6,957 nucleotides of DNA from Caryophanales bacterium UBA3935 (GCA_002385755.1 DGED01000017.1:6285-13241), one strand, 5' to 3'. Counted from the first letter of the stretch, positions 1 through 6,876 are shown. Made by a program: numbers and translations. The notes: a model not told the origin generated them from the letters alone.

Positions 1-651
1 GCGCAGATTCGGAAATGTTTTAAGCAAGTTTCGGTAGACTGCAACGATGACGCGATGATTCTTGACCGGCTCAAGACGGCCAACATGACCGATAACGATA
101 TTCCCTTTTCCATCGCGCGACGGCGCTTGAAATCGATTGACATCGACGGCATTATATATTAACTCGACGCGATTATCCAGCAAACAATAAACGTCAATGA
201 TGCTCTTTTTTATGTACGGGGAAATCGCCACCGGAATGACCCGACCTTTGCGATAAAGAATACCCAAAAGCTTTCGCTTAAACGACCCGTATTCCAAATT
301 AGCCAGGGTATGCGCCGTATGCACGGCGATTTTTTTCCGAAACATAAAAAGATACGGCAACAAATACGTCATCCCGCCGACGTTCCCGTGTAAAACATCG
401 GGAGAAAACCGCCACAGAAGCGCGGTAATTTTGATTAACGCCAGCGGACCGAAGCCTTCTTTTTTGTTCATGTAACGGATTATTATCGGCAATTTTTCGA
501 TTTCCGACTCGATAAACGTGCCGGATTTTTTGCTTAAGACAATCAGCAATACCTGGTATTTTTGATAATTAAGCCGCTTCAGCAAATTTAATATAAATAT
601 TTCCGCGCCGCCTATTTCAAGACATCCGATTGTAATCGCCAGTTTGATCAT
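1..651 (-). CDS. GT4-type glycosyltransferase, N-terminal 217 residues (cut by window edge)
   Basis: A glycosyltransferase probably acting on a lipid-linked surface glycan at the cytoplasmic membrane face. The frame is open from the ATG at 651 to the window edge, 217 codons. Visible are the N-terminal GT4 loop LEIGGAE (residues 11-17), the acceptor-domain segment HTAHTLANLEYG (111-122), YNAVD (166-170) at the domain junction, and HVGRLEPVKNH (189-199), the start of the C-terminal nucleotide-sugar-binding domain. The catalytic EX7E motif would lie beyond the edge, so activity cannot be judged. The start is supported by GAGGG six bases upstream and by the family-typical opening MIKLAITIG. The gene begins 35 bases inside the preceding glycosyltransferase, which suggests translational coupling. 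It resembles that neighbour at the same motifs (HVGRxxPVKNH, HTxHT), so the two are probably paralogues. Donor and acceptor sugars cannot be told from sequence. Confidence 0.85.
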   Translation of the reverse strand, partial: MIKLAITIGCLEIGGAEIFILNLLKRLNYQKYQVLLIVLSKKSGTFIESEIEKLPIIIRYMNKKEGFGPLALIKITALLWRFSPDVLHGNVGGMTYLLPYLFMFRKKIAVHTAHTLANLEYGSFKRKLLGILYRKGRVIPVAISPYIKKSIIDVYCLLDNRVELIYNAVDVNRFQAPSRDGKGNIVIGHVGRLEPVKNHRVIVAVYRNLLKTFPNLR

Positions 652-1711
652 CAATAACCCTCGAATAAAAACGCAATATCTCCGCCGCGGACTTCTTCAA
701 AGAAAATTTTCGCGCCGTCTTAACGGCTTCGGTCCTAACTGCTTCCAAATTGCGAATATTGTCTATCACGGCCGTGATTTCCATATATAGCCTGTTAGGT
801 TTATTCTCGATAATAAAACCGTTTTTACCGTGCGCGATAACTTCTTTCCCCCAATCGCTCGTTATCACGATTAACCCGCAAGCCATCGCTTCCAAGAGCG
901 CCAAAGGAAAGCCTTCGTATAAGGACGGCAAAACAAATATGTCCGCCCTTTTTAAATAATAATCAACTTTCGCGGTACAATCGATTAATTGCACGTTCCC
1001 GTTCATGCGGTGGCGGCGGATATATTTCAATATTTTTGGTTTGAGCCGCCCCGCGCCGATTAAAATCAATTTGGCTTCGGGGTATGTTTTTAAAACCTTT
1101 CTGAATTCGGCAATAAGATACCCGTGATTTTTTACGGGAACAAATCTTCCGACATGACACACCGTAACATGGGGATGCGCGACCGGCTCATAGTTAAACG
1201 TCATCGTGTCGACGCCGTTATTAATAACGGTTATATCCGAACGGGGGTAGAGAGAGACAAGCTTAGATTTGATATTGTCCGAGACGGCGATTAATTTAAC
1301 GTGTTTTCGATTATATAACGGGCGGTATAACAGCCTCCTGATGAAACCGGAATCAACTTGCGGGATAGTATGAACCGTATGCAGCCAAATAAAGTCCCCG
1401 CGCCCGAAAAGGCGATAAAAATATATATAATCGGCCGCTTTTAGATGACTGTGAATAATGTCGGGGCGAAAACGGTTCATCGCTTTCCGTAATCTCAAAA
1501 ATACAAAAGGATTAAAAACCGGCAGGAAATCACCGAAATAGGTGACGTCAATGCCGCGTTTTAACGCTTCCCGGTCATAAATCGAGTCGTAATTTCGCCT
1601 GATCACGAATAGCTTTATCCGGCATTTTTTATTTAGCAATTTAGCCGTATCAATGACCGTTTTTTCGGCGCCGCCAACCTCCAAGGACGTTATTACAATC
1701 GCGATTTTCAT
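617..1711 (-). CDS. GT4-family glycosyltransferase
   Basis: A complete retaining-type GT-B glycosyltransferase of 364 residues, the usual length for GT4. It would transfer a sugar from a nucleotide donor to the growing undecaprenyl-linked oligosaccharide in the cytosol. Motifs in order are LEVGGAE (10-16), HSHLKAADY (87-95), HTVHT (111-115), NNGVD (164-168), HVGRFVPVKNH (186-196) opening the C-terminal Rossmann domain, and the EX7E donor-site motif EGFPLALLE (E266 and E274) within VLPSLYEGFP. No membrane segments are seen. The ATG shares one base with the TAA of the preceding gene (TAATG) and has GAAGGGG just upstream, a normal Shine-Dalgarno. It ends in TGA, 35 bases inside the next glycosyltransferase. 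That stop shows UGA is not Trp in this organism. Sugar specificity is unknown; GT4 members vary too widely to assign one. Confidence 0.9.
   Translation of the reverse strand: MKIAIVITSLEVGGAEKTVIDTAKLLNKKCRIKLFVIRRNYDSIYDREALKRGIDVTYFGDFLPVFNPFVFLRLRKAMNRFRPDIIHSHLKAADYIYFYRLFGRGDFIWLHTVHTIPQVDSGFIRRLLYRPLYNRKHVKLIAVSDNIKSKLVSLYPRSDITVINNGVDTMTFNYEPVAHPHVTVCHVGRFVPVKNHGYLIAEFRKVLKTYPEAKLILIGAGRLKPKILKYIRRHRMNGNVQLIDCTAKVDYYLKRADIFVLPSLYEGFPLALLEAMACGLIVITSDWGKEVIAHGKNGFIIENKPNRLYMEITAVIDNIRNLEAVRTEAVKTARKFSLKKSAAEILRFYSRVIDDQTGDYNRMS
658..662 (-). promoter_or_regulatory. Ribosome binding site of the partial glycosyltransferase
   Basis: The minus strand reads GAGGG, then TTATTG, then ATG at 651. 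This Shine-Dalgarno lies inside the end of the upstream gene. It supports the ATG at 651 as the true start although that gives a 35-base gene overlap. Confidence 0.65.
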
Positions 1712-2793
1712 TATACCCCTTCGATTATTTTCTGCATTTCCTTTATCGTTATCGCGACGTCATACTGCCGCGCCGTGTCGAGCGCGTTATTATGCAACTC
1801 TTCTTTATTTTGTGCGAAAATATATTTTTCGATTTTCACCGCCAAATCATAGCTGCTCCCGAGGGTAGTCAAAAAGCCGTTGTATCCGTCAATGACGACA
1901 TCCTTGGAACCAACGGTATCGGCCGCAATAATTATTTTCTTGGAAGCAAGAGCTTCGACTAGAGAAATCGGCAACCCTTCGCGATAAGACGGCAAAACCA
2001 CGCAGTGGACGCCGCGCAAGATTTCATTAATATCATGACAATAACCCAAATACTTAACGATTCCCTTTTTTTCGTAACGGCGAACCAACTCCCGGTCGAC
2101 CGTTGAGTTTTTGCGATAAAACGCGCCGGCGATCAAAAAGCGCGTTCCCGGGAAACGCCTTTTGATTAATTCCGCCGCCTCCAAATATTCGATTACTCCT
2201 TTTTCCTTGACCAACCGGCCGATAAAAATAAAAGTCAAAGGGCGGGAAAAGTCAACGTAAGGATAGAAATTTTCCAAGTTCACACCCTCGCCTTTGATAA
2301 TCGAGTGTGATTTTTTTAAAATTTTTAGCTTGGTGAAATAATTATAATCATCCGCGTTTAAAAAAACATAATGATCAACTTTTTTGGAAATAAGCCGGTA
2401 AAATAAAATAACGAAGCGGGACATAAGCGTGTTTTGGGTCAACGCCGAACTAACGCCGGTTACGACATTGATAATTTTCGCCTTTCTCGGCGCGACCAAA
2501 GTCGCGTATAAATGCGGTTTTATCGTGTAATTGATAATAATATCCGGCCGGATTGTCCGGAATATTTTCCTGTATCCTAGCAGGAGTTTTATTTCCTGCG
2601 TCAGTCTGGTCCCCGTATTATCGATATCAACGGCAATGACATCGACGTTTTCTCTTTTCAAAAACTGAGTGTGCTCGTCAAAACCCGCGATGACGTAAAC
2701 TTGATATTTCTCCCGTAATTTTTTAATTAAGTCCAAGCGGAACTTGTAAGCGGCAAAACAGTCATTGCAATTAATAATGATTTTTTTCTTCAT
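1711..2793 (-). CDS. GT4-family glycosyltransferase, PglA/CapM-like
   Basis: A 360-residue GT-B glycosyltransferase. The N-terminal domain has DIIINYTIKPHLYATLVA (84-101) and NVVTGVSSA (109-117), matching the NYTIKP and TGLGS-type signatures I associate with enzymes such as Campylobacter PglA and capsule CapM. Those enzymes add the second sugar to an undecaprenyl-diphospho-HexNAc-type acceptor. GEGVNLENFYP (168-178) marks the interdomain hinge, IGRLVKEKG (191-199) starts the donor domain, and SYREGLPISLVEAL (269-282) carries the EX7E pair E272 and E280. All expected catalytic features are present. Its position straight after the initiating transferase fits a second-step enzyme, but this is inference. 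The start overlaps the transferase gene by 23 bases, with GGAG about ten bases upstream of the ATG, so translation is probably coupled. The stop TAA shares a base with the next ATG. The exact sugar is not determinable. Confidence 0.9.
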   Translation of the reverse strand: MKKKIIINCNDCFAAYKFRLDLIKKLREKYQVYVIAGFDEHTQFLKRENVDVIAVDIDNTGTRLTQEIKLLLGYRKIFRTIRPDIIINYTIKPHLYATLVAPRKAKIINVVTGVSSALTQNTLMSRFVILFYRLISKKVDHYVFLNADDYNYFTKLKILKKSHSIIKGEGVNLENFYPYVDFSRPLTFIFIGRLVKEKGVIEYLEAAELIKRRFPGTRFLIAGAFYRKNSTVDRELVRRYEKKGIVKYLGYCHDINEILRGVHCVVLPSYREGLPISLVEALASKKIIIAADTVGSKDVVIDGYNGFLTTLGSSYDLAVKIEKYIFAQNKEELHNNALDTARQYDVAITIKEMQKIIEGV

Positions 2794-3772
2794 TATACAG
2801 CAGCTCCAATACTTCGGGTTTAATCTTTTTCAAGGCGAGACCCTTGTTTTTTATATTATCCAGAAACGTTCCCCCGACTCCCTCCGCGGCCTTCCCGTCA
2901 AAAAACATCGGCAATGTTTTAATAATAATAATCAAATCGCGAAAAAAACAATATCGGCTGATGTAGAGCAAATCAAAATGCAATTTATCCACATAGCCGG
3001 CGTTGTAACGGCAATTGATTTGCGCGAGTCCGGTAATTCCCGCCTTGACGTTAAACCGGTAACGATAATAATCATTTTCTTTTTCATAAGTTTCCACAAA
3101 GCATTTTCTTTCCGGTCGCGGGCCAACCAACGACATATCTCCGATTAACACGTTGAAAATTTGCGGCAATTCGTCCAACCGGGATTTTCTCAGGAACTTC
3201 CCGATTTTCGTGACGCGGTCGTCATTAGCCGACGACAGCGTCGCGCCCGTGTTTTTTTCCGCGTTGTCAATCATCGTCCGAAACTTAAGCATGACGAATT
3301 CCCGGTGATTTACGGTAAGCCGCCTTTGCTTGTAAATAGCCGGGCCGGGGTCATAAATTTTAATCGCGATAAATATCGTAGCCATTAACGGGAAAAATAC
3401 AATTATCATCAAAAGGGAAAAAATAAAATCGAATACTCTTTTTACGGCTTTTTGACTCCATGTGAGCCTGAAACTAGATAAGGGGCAGGATAGGATATTT
3501 CCTTTTTTATAGAAACATTTTTTGCCGGCAAGCGTCATAATAGCCGGAATGACCGCTAAATCAATCCCCTTTTTTAAGCAATAATGAAAAATCTCCTCCT
3601 TATAGTTTCGGTCCAAATTATCGTCTATATACAAACAATCAATCGAATCGAGAGCGTTTAGATCAACATTTTCCCACGCCAAAAATACAATACGTATTTT
3701 TTTGTTATCAAGCAGCGGAATGACGCGCTCCTTAATAGCTTCATCAATACCGATTATTGCAATTCGGGTCAT
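2771..3772 (-). CDS. Initiating polyprenyl-phosphate sugar-phosphate transferase (bacterial sugar transferase family)
   Basis: It would transfer a sugar phosphate from a UDP-sugar to undecaprenyl phosphate, the first membrane step of glycan assembly. The protein has 333 residues. Residues 1-110 look like the degenerate Rossmann domain of long family members (IAIIG at 4-8, GIDLAVIPA at 69-77). Residues 112-138 form one hydrophobic helix with a central proline (P128), as in the re-entrant helix of PglC. The catalytic domain follows: DPGPAIYKQRR (141-151), KFRTM (163-167), SRLDELPQ (197-204) with the expected D200-E201 dyad, GDMSLVGPRPE (211-221) and AGITGLAQ (244-251). The usual N-terminal four-helix membrane domain is absent. 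About 40 residues follow the catalytic core. I chose the ATG at 3772 because GGTGA lies four bases upstream and residues there match the family. The longer frame from a TTG at 3877 has no ribosome site and translates a terminator hairpin. The sugar is unproven. Confidence 0.9.
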   Translation of the reverse strand: MTRIAIIGIDEAIKERVIPLLDNKKIRIVFLAWENVDLNALDSIDCLYIDDNLDRNYKEEIFHYCLKKGIDLAVIPAIMTLAGKKCFYKKGNILSCPLSSFRLTWSQKAVKRVFDFIFSLLMIIVFFPLMATIFIAIKIYDPGPAIYKQRRLTVNHREFVMLKFRTMIDNAEKNTGATLSSANDDRVTKIGKFLRKSRLDELPQIFNVLIGDMSLVGPRPERKCFVETYEKENDYYRYRFNVKAGITGLAQINCRYNAGYVDKLHFDLLYISRYCFFRDLIIIIKTLPMFFDGKAAEGVGGTFLDNIKNKGLALKKIKPEVLELLYNEEKNHY

Positions 3773-3776
3773 AATT

Positions 3777-3781
3777 TCACC
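3777..3781 (-). promoter_or_regulatory. Ribosome binding site that fixes the transferase start
   Basis: The minus strand reads GGTGA, AATT, then ATG at 3772. The rpiB gene uses the same arrangement (GGTGA, four bases, ATG). This decides for the start at 3772 over the upstream in-frame TTG at 3877 and ATG at 3853, neither of which has a Shine-Dalgarno. Confidence 0.7.
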
Positions 3782-3797
3782 GGTCTTAGTTTTAGGC

Positions 3798-3841
3798 AAA
3801 AAAAAAAAGTTTATGCGATTAAAAGCATAAACTTTTCTTTC
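3798..3841 (-). terminator. Intercistronic intrinsic-terminator-like hairpin inside the glycan operon
   Basis: On the minus strand a perfect 12-bp stem (AAAAGTTTATGC pairing with GCATAAACTTTT) closes an 8-base loop, TTTTAATC. It runs into an uninterrupted T tract, seen as eleven A at 3798-3808 on the plus strand. The stem can extend through G-U and A-U pairs with GAAAG upstream. Only three of the 12 core pairs are G-C, so the hairpin is weak, but the U tract is excellent. It begins 17 bases after the dehydratase stop codon and ends 25 bases before the transferase ATG. It would terminate or reduce transcription entering the downstream genes. On the plus strand the T-rich tail is poorer and no gene needs it. 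Confidence 0.7.
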
Positions 3842-3857
3842 GAACTTCAGCATAGAT

Positions 3858-5690
3858 TTATTCGGGATGATAATCAAGATTATACGAGGAATTCATGCGA
3901 TGAAGCATATTCTTGATTTCTTGATTGCTGGCTCGGTCAATAATCCCGTTTATTTCTTCGATGTATTTTTCAATATTAACGATTTCTTTTTTTTCTTCGA
4001 TATAGATTTTATTATTCGCGGTTTTAATGTTCTTGCTTACGTCAAGCAATAATTCCTCGAAAAGCTTTTCGCCCGGGCGCAGGCCGATAAATTCAATCTT
4101 GATATCACGGTTGGGAATCAAGCCGGCAAGCCGGATCATTCGATCGGCCAAATCAACAATTTTAACGGGCTCGCCCATATCTAAAATAAATATCTCCCCG
4201 CCTTTGGCGTAAACCGCGGACTGTAAAATCAGGCTAACGGCCTCGGTAATCGTCATAAAGAACCGGGTAATTTCGGGATGAGTTATCGTTATCGGCCCGC
4301 CTTCCTCGATTTGTTTTTTGAAAAGCGGAATGACGCTGCCGTGACTGCCGAGAACGTTCCCGAAACGGACGGCGGCGTAATCGGTCGCGCTAATCGAGTC
4401 AAAATACTGCACGATTTGCTCGCAAATAGCTTTTGTGGCGCCCATCACGTTCGTCGGCCGAACCGCTTTGTCGCTTGACACCAAAATCATCTTCTCGCAT
4501 TGATATTCGTCGGCGATTTTCGCGACATTATATGTTCCGAGAATATTGGTTCTGATCGCCTCAACCGGATTAAATTCCATCAGCGGAACGTGCTTGTAAG
4601 CGGCGGCGTGGAAAATAAGCTGCGGCCGGTAACGATCAAAGACATCTTTTAACCGCTTGTAATTATACACGCTGCCAATAATCACGACCAAGCGGGTTGG
4701 GAGTTTCTCGAGCTTGATTCTTTTCTCCAGTTCGATTTGCGTTTCATAAGTCGTGTTTTCATAAATGTCGAACATGACGAGCGTATGAGGGTTCAGACCC
4801 AGGATTTGATGGCATAATTCCGAACCGATTGAACCCCCGGCGCCGGTGACGATAACCGACTTGCCGCGGATAAGTTGATTTAGCCCGTCATTGTCCAGTT
4901 CGATCACGCCCCGGTTTAATAAATCCTCGATTTTTACATCAACGATTTTCCGGTAGTCATCCGATTCCACTTCAAGCATCAAAGGCAATCTTTTTATTTT
5001 AACGCTCTTCGTCGAGATAATTTCAATAATCTCGCTTAATCGTAATTTGTTAATATTGGCGATCGCAATAATTACTTCTTTAATTTTATATTTATCGATA
5101 TATTCCGGAATATTGGAAATCGGTCCCAAAATCGGAAGCCCGTTTAGGCGATTATATTTCTTTTCCGGGCTGTCATCAACAAAGGCGATAATTTTATTGT
5201 GAAGACGGTCGTTCTTCTGAACTTCTTCATAGACAAATTTTCCCGCTGAGCCAGCGCCGATAATGAGCGTGTTTATGTATTTGTTGCCGTTGGAGAAATA
5301 ACTGCGCGTCACAAGCCAACTGTAAATCCGCCGTATGAAGCGAACAAGCGTCATCAATAATACTTCCAAAGGCGTCGAATAGAAAAAAATAACCCATTCT
5401 ATATCATACCCGATGACATCAAGCAAGAAAAAAATAACGACATTGCTAATAAATACAGCGAAACAAATACGGAAGAACTCGTTCGCCCCGACATGCTTGA
5501 GGAGCATGTTATATAAGCGGAACAACGCGTACACCCCGATTTTAATGGATGTCGCTATAAGAATTATAATAAAAAAGGGATCCGATATTTCTTCGGCGAT
5601 TAAGCGCATGCCTAAAAAAAATGTGAAAAATATAATCGCGATATCGCCGAGAACCAAACCCAATATTTTAAAGAACGTTATTTTTCTCAT
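3858..5690 (-). CDS. Membrane-anchored nucleotide-sugar 4,6-dehydratase (CapD/PglF/WbpM type)
   Basis: Probably converts UDP-GlcNAc to UDP-2-acetamido-2,6-dideoxy-4-keto-hexose, the precursor of bacillosamine, QuiNAc or FucNAc sugars. At 610 residues it has the full length of the long dehydratases. Four predicted membrane helices lie at about 6-30, 37-60, 74-95 and 98-117. A first Rossmann domain carries LIIGAGSAGK (142-151) and AFVDDSPEKK (169-178). The catalytic SDR domain carries VTGAGGSIGSE (281-291), HAAAYKHVPLME (361-372) and SSDKAVRPTNVMGATK (405-420). That last motif has the family's hallmark Met (M416) in place of the SDR Tyr, with K420, and S406-D407-K408 matching the PglF Thr-Asp-Lys set. 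RFGNVLGSHGSV (442-453) and LRPGEKLFEELL (537-548) complete the core. The start has GAGG seven bases upstream. It is the first gene after a strong promoter. Dehydratase is preferred over epimerase because of the Met motif and length, but the substrate is inferred. Confidence 0.9.
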   Translation of the reverse strand: MRKITFFKILGLVLGDIAIIFFTFFLGMRLIAEEISDPFFIIILIATSIKIGVYALFRLYNMLLKHVGANEFFRICFAVFISNVVIFFLLDVIGYDIEWVIFFYSTPLEVLLMTLVRFIRRIYSWLVTRSYFSNGNKYINTLIIGAGSAGKFVYEEVQKNDRLHNKIIAFVDDSPEKKYNRLNGLPILGPISNIPEYIDKYKIKEVIIAIANINKLRLSEIIEIISTKSVKIKRLPLMLEVESDDYRKIVDVKIEDLLNRGVIELDNDGLNQLIRGKSVIVTGAGGSIGSELCHQILGLNPHTLVMFDIYENTTYETQIELEKRIKLEKLPTRLVVIIGSVYNYKRLKDVFDRYRPQLIFHAAAYKHVPLMEFNPVEAIRTNILGTYNVAKIADEYQCEKMILVSSDKAVRPTNVMGATKAICEQIVQYFDSISATDYAAVRFGNVLGSHGSVIPLFKKQIEEGGPITITHPEITRFFMTITEAVSLILQSAVYAKGGEIFILDMGEPVKIVDLADRMIRLAGLIPNRDIKIEFIGLRPGEKLFEELLLDVSKNIKTANNKIYIEEKKEIVNIEKYIEEINGIIDRASNQEIKNMLHRMNSSYNLDYHPE

Positions 5691-5697
5691 ACTTTCG

Positions 5698-5701
5698 CCT
5701 C
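5698..5701 (-). promoter_or_regulatory. Ribosome binding site of the dehydratase gene
   Basis: The minus strand reads GAGG, then seven bases (CGAAAGT), then ATG at 5690. Spacing is optimal and supports that start. Confidence 0.65.
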
Positions 5702-5717
5702 TATTATTCTTTCATAT

Positions 5718-5746
5718 ATTATACCAATAATTTGGGTGAAAAACAA
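5718..5746 (-). promoter_or_regulatory. SigA/sigma70-type promoter of the glycan operon
   Basis: On the minus strand the -35 box TTGTTT (5746-5741) is separated by exactly 17 bases from a consensus -10 box TATAAT (5723-5718). The bases before the -10 are TGG, giving an extended -10. The predicted transcription start is near 5711, leaving about 20 bases of leader before the dehydratase ATG. That is too short for a riboswitch or antitermination leader. The promoter sits just after the upp terminator, so the glycan operon is an independent unit. Confidence 0.8.
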
Positions 5747-5766
5747 TAGTTATTAATTTATAACAT

Positions 5767-5801
5767 AAAAAAACATCCCCGATAAAACGGGAACGTTTTT
5801 T
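5767..5801 (-). terminator. Intrinsic terminator after upp
   Basis: The minus-strand transcript forms AACGUUCCCG, loop UUUUAU, CGGGGAUGUU. This is a 10-bp stem with two G-U wobbles, followed by a seven-base U run. The wobble pairs become A-C mismatches on the plus strand, so the element is directional and belongs to upp. It begins directly after the upp stop codon and separates the housekeeping pair from the glycan operon promoter. Confidence 0.85.
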
Positions 5802-5802
5802 C

Positions 5803-6432
5803 TTATTTCGTTCCGAACAAGCGATCGCCGCAATCCCCGAGTCCGGGAACGATAAAACCGTGTTCGTTTAGCTTTTCATCCAAGGCAGCTAAGAAAATAT
5901 TGACGTCGGGATGAGATTGTTGGATTTTACGAACTCCTTCCGGCGCGCCAACCAACCCGACATAACTAATATCGGTAACGCCTTTGCTTTTCAAAATATC
6001 TATGGCATGCTTGACGCTGCCACCGGTCGCGAGCATTGGGTCGACGACCAAAACGGAGGCTTCCGAAACGATCCCCGGCAATTTCGCATAGTACTCGTGC
6101 GGCTCAAGCGTCCTCTCGTCGCGGTAAACGCCGATGTGCCCCACTTTTGCCGTCGGGATTAATGTCGTAATGCTATCGACCATTCCGAGGCCAGCCCGTA
6201 AAATGGGCACGATAACCACTTCTTTGGCCAGGACATATACTTCGGCTAACCCAACCGGCGTCTTCACGCTCATCTTTCGGGTCGGGAGATCTCTCGTAAC
6301 TTCATAAGCCATCAACATCGCGACTTCGGCGACCGTTTGCCGGAAATCCTTGGTTCCCGTCTTCTCGTCACGGATTAAAGCCAATTTGTGATGGATCAAC
6401 GGATGATTCAAAATAATTAATTTCCCACTCAT
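5803..6432 (-). CDS. upp: Uracil phosphoribosyltransferase
   Basis: Cytosolic pyrimidine salvage enzyme converting uracil and PRPP to UMP and diphosphate. At 209 residues it has the standard bacterial length. Visible are the [26 protein letters not shown] segment (59-84) with RAGLGM at 79-84, YRDERTLEP (103-111), the PRPP-binding loop DPMLATGGS (131-139), and the uracil-site tail [13 protein letters not shown] (196-208). All expected motifs are intact, so it should be active. The ATG overlaps the rpiB stop in an ATGA. An AAAGGGA-type Shine-Dalgarno lies about ten bases upstream, inside rpiB, so the two are transcribed and probably translated together. It is followed at once by a strong terminator. 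In many Bacillota glyA lies between rpiB and upp; here it is missing. Confidence 0.97.
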   Translation of the reverse strand: MSGKLIILNHPLIHHKLALIRDEKTGTKDFRQTVAEVAMLMAYEVTRDLPTRKMSVKTPVGLAEVYVLAKEVVIVPILRAGLGMVDSITTLIPTAKVGHIGVYRDERTLEPHEYYAKLPGIVSEASVLVVDPMLATGGSVKHAIDILKSKGVTDISYVGLVGAPEGVRKIQQSHPDVNIFLAALDEKLNEHGFIVPGLGDCGDRLFGTK

Positions 6433-6872
6433 AATTCTTTTTCCCTTTCTATAATCATATCGACTCGTCTTTTATGCCTGCCGCCTTCAAAATCGGTATT
6501 TAAAAAGGTCTCCACAAAAAGACAAGCGTCCTCAAAACTAGTGTAATCCGCTGCCAGGCAGATGATATTACAGTCGTTATGGGCGCGAGCGGAAGCCGCG
6601 GTTTTTTTATTTCCGACCAGGCCGGCGCGTATTCCCGGATATTTGTTTGCATAAATAGACATGCCAATTCCGGTTCTGCAAATCAGAATCCCGTAGTCGG
6701 ATGATTTGTTAATGACGTCTTCGCAAACAAATCTCCCGTATACCGGATAATCAACGCTTTCAACGCTCGGACAGCCGTGATCGACTACTTCATACCCGCG
6801 TTCACGCAAATAATCGACTAAGTCAGTCCTCAAATTGAATCCGCCGTGATCGCTAGCGATGCTGATTTTCAT
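6429..6872 (-). CDS. rpiB: Ribose-5-phosphate isomerase B (RpiB/LacAB family)
   Basis: Interconverts ribose 5-phosphate and ribulose 5-phosphate in the non-oxidative pentose phosphate pathway, supplying ribose for PRPP. The 147-residue length is normal. Family signatures are IASDHGGF (5-12, with D8 and H9), SVDYPVYG (39-46), [25 protein letters not shown] (61-85), H98 in ARAHND, and GGRHKRRVD (130-138) with the phosphate-binding arginines. C65 matches the catalytic cysteine of E. coli RpiB. The next residue is Arg (codon AGA) where the family usually has Gly (CGTGIG), which might affect substrate fit. Other LacAB-family isomerases are possible, but the DYP, C65 and GGRH motifs favour RpiB. 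It has its own promoter and a strong AAAGAGGTGA ribosome site, and its TGA overlaps the upp ATG. The product feeds the PRPP that Upp consumes. Confidence 0.92.
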   Translation of the reverse strand: MKISIASDHGGFNLRTDLVDYLRERGYEVVDHGCPSVESVDYPVYGRFVCEDVINKSSDYGILICRTGIGMSIYANKYPGIRAGLVGNKKTAASARAHNDCNIICLAADYTSFEDACLFVETFLNTDFEGGRHKRRVDMIIEREKEL

Positions 6873-6876
6873 TTAT

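Noticed and set aside
963..1160. A short minus-strand frame inside the complete GT4 gene.
   Set aside because: It is an out-of-frame shadow of an intact glycosyltransferase with all its motifs. The same applies to the minus-strand frame at 2932-3126 within the transferase.
2765..3148. A 127-codon plus-strand open frame.
   Set aside because: It lies antisense over the well-supported transferase and glycosyltransferase genes, has a composition-driven sequence without recognisable motifs, and no ribosome site. The other plus-strand frames (for example 5413-5730 and 5911-6162) fail in the same way.
3879..3884. A perfect TATAAT on the minus strand near the end of the dehydratase gene, which could start a short leader RNA ending at the 3798-3841 hairpin (an attenuator).
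   Set aside because: No usable -35 box at 16-18 bases upstream and no TG extension; the bases also encode Tyr-Asn of the dehydratase. It remains possible but is unsupported.
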